In this document: piece by piece, positions 1 to 8,134 of the stretch
Layout: every line of letters starts with the position of its first letter
Position numbering within the stretch: position 1 is the first letter of the stretch
Source: Acidobacteriota bacterium
GTDB lineage: Bacteria; Acidobacteriota; Vicinamibacteria; Vicinamibacterales; 2-12-FULL-66-21
DNA: 18,344 nt
Direction of reading: 5' to 3'
Assembly (NCBI GenBank): GCA_013694845.1
Contig: JACDBQ010000026.1
Coordinates: 1-18,344 of the forward strand
Program-made: the position numbers and the translations under genes
The notes under the pieces: generated by a model
What the model saw: the letters and a program-made list of their open reading frames with translations, nothing else
Database searches by the model: none
What the model was told of the DNA's origin: nothing

Positions 1-1
1 G

Positions 2-304
2 CTCGACATGCACCGAAACGACGGCTTCTTTTACTTTCTGCTGCTCACCTACCATGTCGCCTTCTGGGCATGGAAGGGGACGACCCTTGGCGGCATCATC
101 TGCAATCTGCGGGTCACGCGAACCGACGGCACGGACCTGCGGTTCGTGGACTCCGTCGTGCGGGGACTCTCGAGCATTTTCTCGATCGCCGCGCTCGGGA
201 TCGGCTGTTTCTGGATGCTGCAGGATCCGGAGCGGCAGACGTGGCACGACAAGATCGCCGGAACCCTGGTCGTCAAGGTCCCACGGCACGTGGTGTTGCC
301 GTAA
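2..304 (+). CDS. RDD family membrane protein, C-terminal part (5' end outside window)
   Basis: This is the end of an RDD-family integral membrane protein. The reading frame is open to the left edge, so the gene very likely begins upstream. The visible part has a hydrophobic stretch (FYFLLLTYHVAFWAW), the polar loop typical of RDD proteins (GTTLGGIICNLRVTRTDG, as in the usual T.GK...L.V...DG pattern), a second hydrophobic segment (SSIFSIAALGIGCFWML), and the family ending with D...Q.WHDKIAGT.VV. RDD proteins are small membrane proteins of mostly unknown role, some proposed to be transporters. It stops with TAA, and about 230 bases without a convincing gene follow before the serine hydrolase. 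A piece of this gene (about 171-205) recurs at 1744-1779. Confidence 0.8.
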   Translation, partial: LDMHRNDGFFYFLLLTYHVAFWAWKGTTLGGIICNLRVTRTDGTDLRFVDSVVRGLSSIFSIAALGIGCFWMLQDPERQTWHDKIAGTLVVKVPRHVVLP

Positions 305-532
305 ATCCGCTCACGTCGCGTCACACGGCAGTGCCTGGCTCCGCCGATCGGACATCTCTCTTCCGGAGATCGGGCAAGCCCGGGCCGACGGGATCAACGC
401 GGATGGCCCACTGCTTTCTCATCGTCGACTCCCCTCAGCGCGGCGTAAGATGCCGTCTGATTGTCGACAGACGCTGGCTGATCGTTGGACCCTCGAAGGC
501 GTGGGAAGGTTTAGTCACCGGAAGGAGCGGAC

Positions 533-1729
533 ATGACGAGCTCGACAGGAGCGGCGGCCCTGCTGGTCGGCATGATGCTGAGTGGGGCGGGCGCCGGGGA
601 TGCCGCCATCCGACGTTTCGACGGCAAACCGGTTTCCGCCGAGCACATCGAGCGTGAAGCGAAACGCATGATGGCCGAGGTCGGGGTCCATGGTTTAGCC
701 ATGGCCGTAATAGACGATGCGACGGTCGTGTTCGTAGGGAGTTGGGGTCGTCGCAACGTCGCGAAGAATCTGCCGCTTCGGATCGACACCATCATGTATG
801 GCGCCTCTCTGACCAAGTTTGCTTTCGCCTACATGGTCATGCAGCTGGTGGACGAAGGAACGCTCGACCTGGACCGGCCGATCGCGGCCTATTTATCCAA
901 GCCGCTGCCCGAGTACCCGTTCTATGAGGCGTTGAGCGGGGACGAGCGCTGGCGCAAGCTGACGCCGCGCATCCTCCTCAGCCACACCAGTGGTCTGGCC
1001 AACTTCGCCTTCCTCGAGCCGGATCAGAAGATGCGGTTCCACTTCGCTCCGGGGAGCCGCTACGCCTATTCGGGCGAAGGCCTGATCCTGCTGCAGTTCG
1101 TGTTGGAGACCGGGCTGGGCCTCAACGTCGGCGATGAGATGCAGCGCCGGGTGTTCGACCGCTTCGGCATGACGCGGACCAGCATGATGTGGCGGTCAGA
1201 CTTTGCCGACAACCTCGCCGACGGATACGGTGTCGACGGCGCCTTCGAGGCGCACGACCAGCGCAGCAAGCCGCGCGCGGCAGGGTCGATGGACACAACC
1301 ATCGCGGACTTCGCGAACTTCCTCGCAGGCTTCTCACGTGGCGAGGGTCTCTCGGTCAAGTCCCGGGCCGAGATGGTCAAGCCGCAGATGGCGATCCGCA
1401 CGCCCAGCCAGTTCCCGACGCTGGTGGAGACCACCTCCCCTGCCATGGAGGCCATCAAGCTCTCAGCGGGACTTGGTGTGATCACGTTCGAGGGCCCGTT
1501 CGGGCGCGCGTTGTTCAAGGGCGGGCATAACGACACGACCGGCAACCAGGCGATCTGCGTCGAGAAGGGCCGGCGGTGCGTGTTGTTCCTCTCGAACGAT
1601 GTGCGCGCAGAGAGCCTCTACCAGCGCTTGACCGAGGCAACGCTGGCGGATCCCGGCATGCCCTGGGCGTGGGAGGGTTACCGGCCGTACGACCGGGGCA
1701 GGAAGCTTCCGCCTCCAGCGAGTCGATAG
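533..1729 (+). CDS. Serine hydrolase of the beta-lactamase / class C (AmpC-like, DUF-type esterase) fold
   Basis: Complete 398-residue protein of the penicillin-binding-protein/class C beta-lactamase fold (serine hydrolase). The SxxK motif is S92-L-T-K95, preceded by a beta strand and followed by a helix as expected. The second motif, normally Y-x-N, reads Y179-S-G, so Asn is replaced by Gly. LLSHTSGL (about 148-155) is the usual family signature. The KTG-like third motif is replaced by a GGHN stretch near residue 334. The N-terminus is mildly hydrophobic (AAALLVGMMLSGAGAG) and may be a weak signal peptide, so periplasmic or secreted action is possible. The start is supported by AAGGAG about 6 bases upstream of the ATG. 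The substrate cannot be told: family members are esterases, D-aminopeptidases or peptidases. It appears intact and monocistronic. Confidence 0.85.
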   Translation: MTSSTGAAALLVGMMLSGAGAGDAAIRRFDGKPVSAEHIEREAKRMMAEVGVHGLAMAVIDDATVVFVGSWGRRNVAKNLPLRIDTIMYGASLTKFAFAYMVMQLVDEGTLDLDRPIAAYLSKPLPEYPFYEALSGDERWRKLTPRILLSHTSGLANFAFLEPDQKMRFHFAPGSRYAYSGEGLILLQFVLETGLGLNVGDEMQRRVFDRFGMTRTSMMWRSDFADNLADGYGVDGAFEAHDQRSKPRAAGSMDTTIADFANFLAGFSRGEGLSVKSRAEMVKPQMAIRTPSQFPTLVETTSPAMEAIKLSAGLGVITFEGPFGRALFKGGHNDTTGNQAICVEKGRRCVLFLSNDVRAESLYQRLTEATLADPGMPWAWEGYRPYDRGRKLPPPASR

Positions 1730-1743
1730 ATAACAGGGCGACG

Positions 1744-1820
1744 CGAGCATTTTCTCGATCGCCGCGCCCGGGATCGGGCTGTTCTCCGTGGCCAGCGCCG
1801 AATTCACTCCTTCCCGATAA
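1744..1820 (+). repeat. Partial duplicate of the RDD gene's last transmembrane segment
   Basis: Bases 1744-1777 match bases 171-204 of the RDD gene with a single mismatch over about 34 bases (CGAGCATTTTCTCGATCGCC start). One extra G then shifts the register. Read in the frame starting at 1743 it gives SIFSIAAPGIG against SIFSIAALGIG in the RDD protein, then a stop near 1818. It is best read as the relic of a second RDD gene or of a local duplication that carried the serine hydrolase; no complete second copy is present. Confidence 0.6.
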
Positions 1821-2006
1821 TCAACCGCCGGCGCGTCCTCGAAAGACGAGGTAGGCGATGATGATGGCGACCGCCAGGAGAGCTAGTCGTGCCCCGCCCA
1901 TCAGCCGCGTGCGAGCGACGTGTCGCGTTCCCTTCGGTTTGATGCCGGTGATCGCGGCGACGCCTGTAATGAGGACAACCAGCGCAAGCCATCCGAGCCA
2001 ACTCAT
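1821..2006 (-). CDS. Small two-helix membrane protein, unknown function
   Basis: Short protein of about 61 residues when started at the ATG at 2006 (MSWLGW). Two longer in-frame starts exist (2021, 2051), but they reach into DNA that looks like the tail of a degraded hydrolase. It has two predicted membrane helices (WLALVVLITGVAAITGI and LALLAVAIIIAYLVF) joined by a basic loop rich in Lys and Arg (KPKGTRHVARTR), so an in-out-in hairpin is likely. Similar tiny two-helix proteins with a GIKPKGTR-type loop are, to my recollection, common in Acidobacteria, but no function is known to me. No clear ribosome-binding site is visible. Coding status is supported mainly by the hydrophobicity pattern. 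Confidence 0.5.
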   Translation of the reverse strand: MSWLGWLALVVLITGVAAITGIKPKGTRHVARTRLMGGARLALLAVAIIIAYLVFRGRAGG

Positions 2007-2103
2007 GATGGACGACAGCATACACGTTGAGCCGGGGCGGGCGTGCTGCACCTACCACAACGGGATCCGAACAACCGCGCTCACCCACGGCTGATAGGAT
2101 CCG

Positions 2104-2532
2104 CCAACTCTCGGCAACCGCCTGGTAGAAGCTGGTGGCCGGGCCGCCACCGCTGTGCCCCCAGAGGAGGATCATCATGATGCCCGGCTGCTAGCGGAGG
2201 AATTCGATCCCGGATTTGACGTCGAGCGCATTGGCCTCGAAGTGCACGGCCGCCTCGTTGTTGTCCGACCGAGGATTCATGGCGAGCACCATGAACCCGC
2301 GGCTCGAGAGCTCGCGGGTCGCGGCCGTCGCCAGCACGTTGGCGGTTCGATGGATGACGAGGACCGCAATGTGCGGCGCCGGACCGCTGTCGGGCACGTA
2401 GAGCGCGCCCTTGACGGAGTTGGGCGAGAACTGGGTGTAGGTCGCACGGCTCTGCGCAAGGAGCGGCGAACCGACCGCCAGGAGGACTGCGGTCAGGAAC
2501 AAGGTGCTGCGGATCGTGGCATCTTTTATCAC
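2104..2532 (-). pseudogene. Alpha/beta-hydrolase pseudogene with in-frame amber stop before the nucleophile elbow, 3' truncated
   Basis: The best start is GTG at 2532, giving a signal peptide (IRSTLFLTAVLLAVGSPLLAQ) and the N-terminal half of an alpha/beta-hydrolase (HIAVLVIHRTANVL, then SSRGFMVLAMNPRSDN, then DVKSGIEFLR). A TAG codon at 2193-2191 stops the frame. Translation continued in the same frame reads QPGIMMILLWGHSGGGPATS, including the nucleophile elbow G-H-S-G-G and then FYQAVAE. Family resemblance ends about 2104, where unrelated sequence begins, so the C-terminal half with the catalytic His is gone. The gene is thus broken twice: by one nonsense mutation and by a 3' deletion. Family members are secreted or periplasmic esterase-like proteins with unknown substrate. 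Bases 2533-2720 extend the frame upstream but do not look coding. Confidence 0.75.
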
Positions 2533-2906
2533 GGGGGGTGCAGTAGCGCTTACATCGATTGCCTCTGTGTGTGTGCCTGGCTGCAGGGGCAGTCGAGTGT
2601 CGCTACGTGTGCCAATCCTGCGTGGCATTAGTGTGCGTGCCTGCGAGGTCGAAATCGGGTCCGCCGTCGAGGCCAATGAGCGGCTGGCCCGAGGGCTGGC
2701 GACGATGAGGCGGGTTTTCATGGTCTCACGCTACGGCTTCCCGTGGTCCGGCGCAAGCGCAGTTGGCGCCGGCAGACCATAGCTCGTAGCGCGTCGTCGT
2801 CCGCATCGCTAACGCCGCGTCTTTGCGAAAGGCGCTACACTGTGCCGCGCACCCGACAACTCGGTGGTCGCGACCGGCGGAAATTCGTTGATGCAAGGAG
2901 TCGAAC

Positions 2907-3875
2907 ATGGGCCTTCAACGCGTGACATTGCGGCTAACCGAGCTTCGCTGCGTTTCACAGGCGGAAAGTGGGGGCTCCGAGCCGTTTCTGTGGACGACGT
3001 ACTTTGCGTTCGGCGCCCAGCAGTTGCCGTTTCAATCAGGGCCGATCGGGATAATTACGCCAGCCTACGATGCGTTCCGGACCGAGTTTCCGAACAATAT
3101 GACCGCGGGCCAGGTTGCCACGATTCCGGCATTCATCTCCTCAGCAAGCTTCGACATGGATCTGGACGCCGCGCCCAAACCCAAACTGGTGGGCTGCATC
3201 GCTGTCGTGATGGAAGAGGACTCGACGCCTCACAGTTCGATTGTCCTCGGGCGCATCGCCTATTCCAAGGCGATCGAAGAGGCGCTGAATGCTCTCGTCA
3301 CGAAACGAATCCAGATAGGAAATTTCGATCCCATCACCGACCAGGAGATCGCGGCGATCAAATCGGCCGTCCAATCAAAAGTCACAGGCGCGATCGCGAG
3401 CAATCAGTCGGTCTGGAACGTGTTCACCGATCAGGATGACGTTCTCGGCTTCGTGTATAAGACGTTCAGTTATCCGGTGACCACCCCGGGGGACGCAGAG
3501 ATCAAGTTCCAGTATTTCGACTTCCCGGAAATCGCGAGTGGTTCGAACCGTTTTACTCTTTCTGGTGGGCTGTCGCTTGGCCCGGTGCCAGTCACGCCGA
3601 CGGATCGATGCGCCACGCAGCGCGCTGCGGTGAAGGCCAAAACCGACGAGATCAGTTCGCTGCACCGTCGAGTGTCGCTCCTGCAGAGCCAGATGCAGCA
3701 CGCCACGCCGCAACAGAAGGCGGCGATCGTGGCCGCGATGACCGAGACCAAGGCGCACATCACGCAGGCCGAATCCCAATTGCCCGTGCTGCAGGCCGCG
3801 TTGACCGCGTGCCAATCGCTCCCGCATCACGGCGACGCGGACGTCAATCGTCCGATTGTGGTGGATCCGCGCTAG
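2907..3875 (+). CDS. Protein of unknown function with C-terminal coiled coil
   Basis: Intact 322-residue protein that I do not recognise. The start is well supported: AAGGAG lies about 6 bases before the ATG. There is no signal peptide and no membrane segment, so it is probably cytoplasmic. Residues 1-235 look like a globular mixed alpha/beta region with clean strand-like stretches (LVGCIAVVMEEDS, FSYPVTTPGDAEIKFQYFDF). An amphipathic helix region follows SSIVLGRIAYSKAIEEALNA. Residues about 240-305 (RAAVKAKTDEISSLHRRVSL onwards, through QSQMQHATPQQKAAIVAAM and ETKAHITQAESQLPVLQAAL) form a helical hairpin or coiled coil rich in Ala, Gln and Lys. The final 15 residues are polar and Pro-containing. 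It stands alone between the hydrolase pseudogene and the DUF4062 fragment. No function is proposed. Confidence 0.75.
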   Translation: MGLQRVTLRLTELRCVSQAESGGSEPFLWTTYFAFGAQQLPFQSGPIGIITPAYDAFRTEFPNNMTAGQVATIPAFISSASFDMDLDAAPKPKLVGCIAVVMEEDSTPHSSIVLGRIAYSKAIEEALNALVTKRIQIGNFDPITDQEIAAIKSAVQSKVTGAIASNQSVWNVFTDQDDVLGFVYKTFSYPVTTPGDAEIKFQYFDFPEIASGSNRFTLSGGLSLGPVPVTPTDRCATQRAAVKAKTDEISSLHRRVSLLQSQMQHATPQQKAAIVAAMTETKAHITQAESQLPVLQAALTACQSLPHHGDADVNRPIVVDPR

Positions 3876-4017
3876 TAACAAGGCCGGCTCGCGGGTGGCG
3901 CCAGGATGGCGTGCCAACCGTAGCTCTCTCTTGAGACAGAGACAGCCCGCCTTCGTGGTTTGCGGCGGCGCGGTACGAGGCAAGTCCGCGAACGACGGAG
4001 CTGATGAAGATCTTCAT
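3844..4017 (-). pseudogene. 5' fragment of a DUF4062-domain gene
   Basis: From the ATG at 4017 the minus strand reads MKIFISSVVRGLASYRAAA, the characteristic start of DUF4062 domains (K-x-F-I-S-S-x-x-x-x-L-x-x-x-R-x-x-A). After about residue 19 the resemblance stops, and the frame runs through unrelated sequence to a stop at 3844. The usual continuation (a strand with HEPV.AEDF-like sequence) is missing. DUF4062 domains are found at the N-terminus of many STAND/NACHT-type and TPR proteins tied to defence and signalling; that is family knowledge. Only the first strand and helix remain, so this is a relic, probably cut off by a deletion near 3955. The remaining 4018-4199 shows nothing I can support. 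Confidence 0.55.
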
Positions 4018-4199
4018 GATGTTCGGCGTGCTCAACCCCCAGGGCGGCGTTCGCCACGGACCCGCAGCGGTGACCGCGATACAGCGGCGTGCGCCGATGA
4101 GCTCGCTCGGATCACGGACGCCGGCCGACGTCAGACCTTTGTCGCTTTCCCGTAACTTCTCGACGTGGCATCGCGCGTGCAGTCTCTAACATGTCATAA

Positions 4200-5206
4200 A
4201 TGCGCGCGTGGCATCCTCTTTCTGTAGTGATCGTATGGTCAGCGACGAGCGAGACCGCCAGCACGGGGGTGGCAGGACGCATTCGCCAACCGGGCGGTGG
4301 CCGGAAGCGCACGACGGAGAGTGGACCTGTAAGAGCGTGCGTCAACTGGCCACGGAGCTGCGCCGGCAAGGGCCATCACGCGTCGCATCAGTTGGTCAGT
4401 GAACTGCTGCAGGCCTCGGCTACAGCCTGCAGGCGAATCGGAAGACGATCGAAGGTGCCAGTCATCCGGATCGAAACGCGCAGTTTGAGTACATCAATCG
4501 ACACGTGCGAGCGTGCTTGCGCACGGGCAATCCCGTGATTTCGGTCGACACAAAGAAGAAGAAGGAACTGGTCGGCAACTTCAAGAATGGCGGCCGCGAG
4601 CGCCGGCCCGCGGGCGATCCCGAGCGCGTCTTGGTGCACGACTTCGTGATTCCCGAGTTCGGCCGCGCGATTCCATACGGCGTGTACGACATCGGGCAGA
4701 ACGTGGGCTGGGTCAATGTCGGGATCGATCACGACACCGCGAGTTTCGCCGTGGAAAGCATTCGGCGCTGGTGGCAGCACATGGGCCAGTCGCGCTATCC
4801 GACGGCGACGCGGTTGTTGGTGACCGCCGATGCCGGCGGCAGTCATGGCCCGCGGATTCGATTGTGGCGGGTGGAAATGCAACACCTCGCCGACGAACTG
4901 CAGATCCCGATCACCGTGTGCCATTTTCCTCCGGGCACGAGCAAATGGAACAAGATCGAGCATCGGCTCTTCTCGTTCATCAGTCTGAACTGGCGCGGGA
5001 AGCCGCTCCTCAGCTATCAGGTGATCGTCAACCTCATCGCCGCCACGACGACGCAGGCGGGACTGCGGGTCGAAGCGGCCGTTGATCGCAACACGTATCC
5101 GCCGGGCGTGAAGGTCGCCGACGCCGAGGTCCGTCGCGTCAATCTGAGACCGGCACGGTTTCATGGAGATTGGAACTACACCGTTCGGCCGCAGCGGGGT
5201 TCATGA
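4200..5206 (+). pseudogene. ISAzo13-family transposase, frameshifted and 5' damaged
   Basis: The C-terminal two thirds are open from about 4418: GYSLQANRK, then PVISVDTKKKKELVGNFKN, LVTADAGGSHGPRIRLW and WNKIEHRLFSFIS. These supply the two Asp and the Glu of the DDE centre of ISAzo13-type transposases. The N-terminal third lies in other frames. GRIRQPGGGRKR is in the frame of 4200. EWTCKSVRQLATELRRQG is in the frame of 4208, with about 25 family residues missing between them. HASHQLVSELLQ is back in the first frame, and the main frame resumes at 4415. There are therefore one internal deletion plus +1 and -1 shifts. The usual first 70 or so residues are not recognisable, and no left inverted repeat was found, so the element is dead. 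An AT-richer tail after the stop (GGCACAGTTATTTTCTGACG, 5219-5238) probably belongs to its right end. Confidence 0.85.
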
Positions 5207-5310
5207 GGCCCCATTTTCGGCACAGTTATTTTCTGACGCCTCCCTAGCTAAGCTAGCCGTGGGTCATGGAGCTTCCAGGAATCGAAGGCACCAATGCACG
5301 ACGGCCTGAT

Positions 5311-5893
5311 CTAGTCTCGAGGCAGCGCCGTCGCGTGTGACGCGACGATCACCCAACGGCCGTCGCGCTTGACGGCATAATCGCTGAATCGCAGCACGAT
5401 GCGCGTGCCATCGCGGGCCGTGGCGATGGTGCGGCCGGTGGTCACCGCCGCATCTCCGAAGAGGCGGACTTCGATTTGGGGCGGTCACGTCTGCGAGCGG
5501 CGACGGTCCGCCGAACATCTGCTGGAGAACATCGGCTTCGTAAGGACGCGCCCATCGACATGCGTCACGCGCCACTCCGGCGCGAGCAGAGACGCATACT
5601 CGTCGCGTCGGCCGTTCAGCAGCGCGCCCCGCAGCTGGTTCTGTAAGCCCTTGAGCTCGGCGACCGTGGCGGCGTCGGTCGACTCGCCAGCATCGTAGAT
5701 GACCCGGCCTCCGCGTACCGCGTAGCGAACACGCGCAAACGACTCTGCCTCGAGAGCACCAGCTCGTGGATCGACGACGAGCACGACGAGGTCGGCGGCC
5801 ATGCCGCGTTCCACTGTGCCACGGGTGGCGCGTTCGCCGAATCGGCGAGCGGGCGAGGTCGTCAATGACGCGAGTACTTCGCGCCATCCGAGA
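5311..5893 (-). pseudogene. Amidohydrolase C-terminus joined to a DUF4440/SnoaL-like domain, two frameshifts
   Basis: Read downward from 5893, the first segment gives WREVLASLTTSPARRFG, then RGTVERGMAADLVVL and FARVRYAVRGGRVIYDAGES. This is the classic C-terminal end of metal-dependent amidohydrolases, where the composite beta sandwich closes. It continues in frame into VAELKGLQNQLRGALLNGR and ASLLAPEWRVTHVDGRVLTK, the start of a DUF4440 (NTF2-like) domain. The frame then shifts near 5530 to ADVLQQMFGG and again near 5475 to EVRLFGDAAVTTGRT and FSDYAVKRDGRWVIVASHAT, ending at TAG 5313-5311. The N-terminal 300 or more residues of the amidohydrolase, including its metal ligands, are absent. The left edge of the remnant abuts the truncated ankyrin gene. 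Whether the hydrolase-DUF4440 join is ancestral or a deletion scar is unclear. Confidence 0.75.
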
Positions 5894-6896
5894 CACGCGG
5901 CCGCCAGTCCCCGAGCGAAAGCAGGGCGACCAGATCCATCATGCTGCCGCGCGGCGGACGATGTCCGCGCTCGGCGCTCACGAGCCCCGCAGAGGCGAGG
6001 TGACGGATCTTTTCCATCACTTCCCGGTCCATGTCCGGCGCGATCACATATCCTGCCGCGGGCATGCCGCCACTGTCCACCGCGAGCGGATCGGCACCTA
6101 GCGTCAGCAGCAGCGCCACCATCGGCGGCCGACGCATTCGGACCGCGAAATGGAGCGGTAGCTGGTTGTTCTCGTTTCGGCTCATCCGACGGTTGAGGGC
6201 TGACGGATCCGCCGTTACGATCCGGCGAACCTCCCCTTCAAGGTTCATCGCGATCGCGGAGAAGATATGGTGGCGCGCACCCCGACTGACCAGAAAATCC
6301 GCGACGGCGCGATGTGCCTCGTCGTCGCATCCATGCCAGCAGGTCGCCCAGCCGATGACCTCCAGTTCGTGATCGTCACCGTGTCCGACTACGTCGCCTC
6401 CCGCGTCGGCGAGCCGACGCACGACATTCAGGTGACCCGCTGCCGCAGCCCAGTGCATCGGGTAGGTGTTGTCTCCCCTCTCGCGCGTGTTCACGCTCAA
6501 ACCATGCGTCAGCAGCATGTCGACTACGGGCAGATGGCCGTTGTGCGCCGCGAAGTGCAGCAACGACCATTCATACGGCTTCGCCCGCGCCTGCAGCTTA
6601 TCCGGGGAGTCGCCGAGCAACCCGCTCAAGGTGTCGACATCACCCTTCCGGGCAGCGTCGAACAATTGGCCCTCGATAGTCAGCGAATCGACTCGCGCCT
6701 TGAGAGCCCGCCAGCTCGAAAAGCCGTACAGTCTGGCGAGATCGAACTGCGCCTCCGCCAGCTGTGCGCCGGGGTCCGCCGCTCGTAAGTCCTCGAGACG
6801 ACGCTTGGCCTTCTTTCGAAGCCAATCGAGATTCGGGTTGTCAGGGGGGGCAGCGGGGCGGGCGCAGACCCGCGACTCTCGTCGGACATCACGCAC
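5862..6896 (-). CDS. Ankyrin-repeat protein, 3' truncated by deletion
   Basis: Protein of about 344 residues. I prefer the GTG at 6896, because AAGGA lies just upstream, over the ATG at 6920. The N-terminal part is the helical leader common to these proteins (NPNLDWLRKKAKRRLEDLRA, then FDLARLYGFSSWRALKARVD). A run of ankyrin repeats follows: GQLFDAARKGDVDTLSGLL, SLLHFAAHNGHLPVVDMLL, PMHWAAAAGHLNVVRRLADA, a degenerate repeat with HRAVADFLVSRGARHHIFSA, LPLHFAVRMRRPPMVALLL and GMPAAGYVIAPD. Normal sequence ends at DLVALLSLGDW. The last 13 residues (RPRVSDGAKYSRH) come from out-of-frame reading of the amidohydrolase relic, so the C-terminal repeats are lost. Ankyrin proteins mediate protein binding; no partner can be named. 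It may still be translated. Confidence 0.75.
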   Translation of the reverse strand: MRDVRRESRVCARPAAPPDNPNLDWLRKKAKRRLEDLRAADPGAQLAEAQFDLARLYGFSSWRALKARVDSLTIEGQLFDAARKGDVDTLSGLLGDSPDKLQARAKPYEWSLLHFAAHNGHLPVVDMLLTHGLSVNTRERGDNTYPMHWAAAAGHLNVVRRLADAGGDVVGHGDDHELEVIGWATCWHGCDDEAHRAVADFLVSRGARHHIFSAIAMNLEGEVRRIVTADPSALNRRMSRNENNQLPLHFAVRMRRPPMVALLLTLGADPLAVDSGGMPAAGYVIAPDMDREVMEKIRHLASAGLVSAERGHRPPRGSMMDLVALLSLGDWRPRVSDGAKYSRH

Positions 6897-7142
6897 CTTC
6901 TTTCCTTCGAAAGGGAACAAGCCCTTCCAGATCGCCCGGTGTCCGCAGTTGGGGCGAGGAACGAAGGTCAGGGAAGTCGACAGGGGTGGGTTGACCCTTT
7001 ACGCGGACCGTCGGCCGCCCTCGCGGCGCACCGCGGATCCTAACGCCAGCGGGCTGACAACGCAAGAACACGAGAGGAGAGAAGTCGGCGGGCGGACGAC
7101 GCCATGCGACGCGCGGACGGATGGCGTCGCGAGGGAGGGTCA

Positions 7143-7860
7143 TCACTTCGCCCGCAGCGCCTCGATTGGCTGGATTCGGAGCGCACGTCGCACAGGCCCG
7201 ACTATCGCCAGCGAAGAAATCGCGAGGATGACACACCCATACATTGCAACGAGTCCCAGAGCATCTCCTCCCGATATGCCAACGGCGAGGACTAATCCGA
7301 GCAGGATACCCAGCCCGATCTGCGTCACCGGGCGGCGAAACATCGGGGCAGCGACACGTCGAGGGTGTCCACCCAGTGCGACGCGTATGCCCACTTCTCG
7401 CGTTCGTTGCGAGACGGTGAAGGAGAGAACCGGGTAAATGCCCGTGAGCGAAAGTCCGATCGGGTTGTGGCCCCCGAGTATCAGCCGCACAAACGACTGG
7501 TTTGACAAATGACGGTCCGCGCGTCTGGTAAGAGATCGCCGGAGTGGAACCCACGACCCGGGAGGATCGGTGCGTCTACCACCTCGAAGGCGAAGGCCGC
7601 CGCCTCCAGCGCCTGCCTGCCTGAGGCGCGTCCCGATAGCCTGAGGGAACCCAGAAGCTGTGCGCAACCGGAAAACGAAAGCCTTCGGGCATGACGCCGA
7701 CGACCGTGTGGTGAATATTGCCCAGACGAAGCTCCCGTCCAATCACGTCGGGATCCGAGGCAAATCGCGTTCGCCAGACGTCGTGCCCGATCACCACGAC
7801 CCACGGTGCGCCGGGCTGTTCATCTGCCTCGACAATCGGTCTTCCCAGAAACGGGTCCAC
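7143..7860 (-). pseudogene. ADOP-type (MacB/FtsX-like) permease relic with large internal deletions
   Basis: Three pieces of an ADOP-family permease (acidobacterial duplicated orphan permease) lie in three frames. Piece 1 (7860 to about 7620) is the first periplasmic core: LGRPIVEADEQPGAPWVVVI, then DPDVIGRELRLGN, VVGVMPEGFRFPVAHSFWVP. Piece 2 (about 7650 to 7510) is the second periplasmic core: EVVDAPILPGRGFHSGDLLP followed by DARTVI. Piece 3 (about 7505 to 7143) is NQSFVRLILGGHNPIG fused directly to the last FtsX helices (TGIYPVLSFTVSQRTREVGI, RVALGGHPRRVAAPMFRRP) and the typical tail ALRIQPIEALRAK. A full ADOP has roughly 800-900 residues, so most of the protein is missing, including the N-terminal helix and the first FtsX domain. 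It cannot function. It is the strongest taxonomic clue here. Confidence 0.8.
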
Positions 7861-8134
7861 CAGCGCCCACCGCTCAACCGACCACGCCGCGGCCGCTGGT
7901 TGAGGGATGCCGTGTCCGCGCGCGATCGAGGGATCGAGCAGGCCGGAATTGCAGGTCCAGTGGTTCGCAGGTACGCTGCGAAAAGCGCATCAGGGCGCTG
8001 CCGTGTCCGCGAAAAGGACTGAGTCCACCCGAGTGTCAGCACAGTTGACGGTTTCGATGAACTCTTCTCTGCCCGAATGAACGGACACCGGGCACACGGC
8101 TGACACGAAGGCGCCGCCAGGAAAGGAGCTCATC

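Noticed and set aside
4004..4017. Perfect 14-base palindrome ATGAAGATCTTCAT as an operator
   Set aside because: It coincides with the start codons of the DUF4062 stub, so the symmetry is explained by coding sequence.
5244..5256. Inverted repeat CTAGC-TAA-GCTAG as a terminator
   Set aside because: The stem is only 5 bp with no U-run; it may be part of the ISAzo13 end, but no partner at the left end was found.
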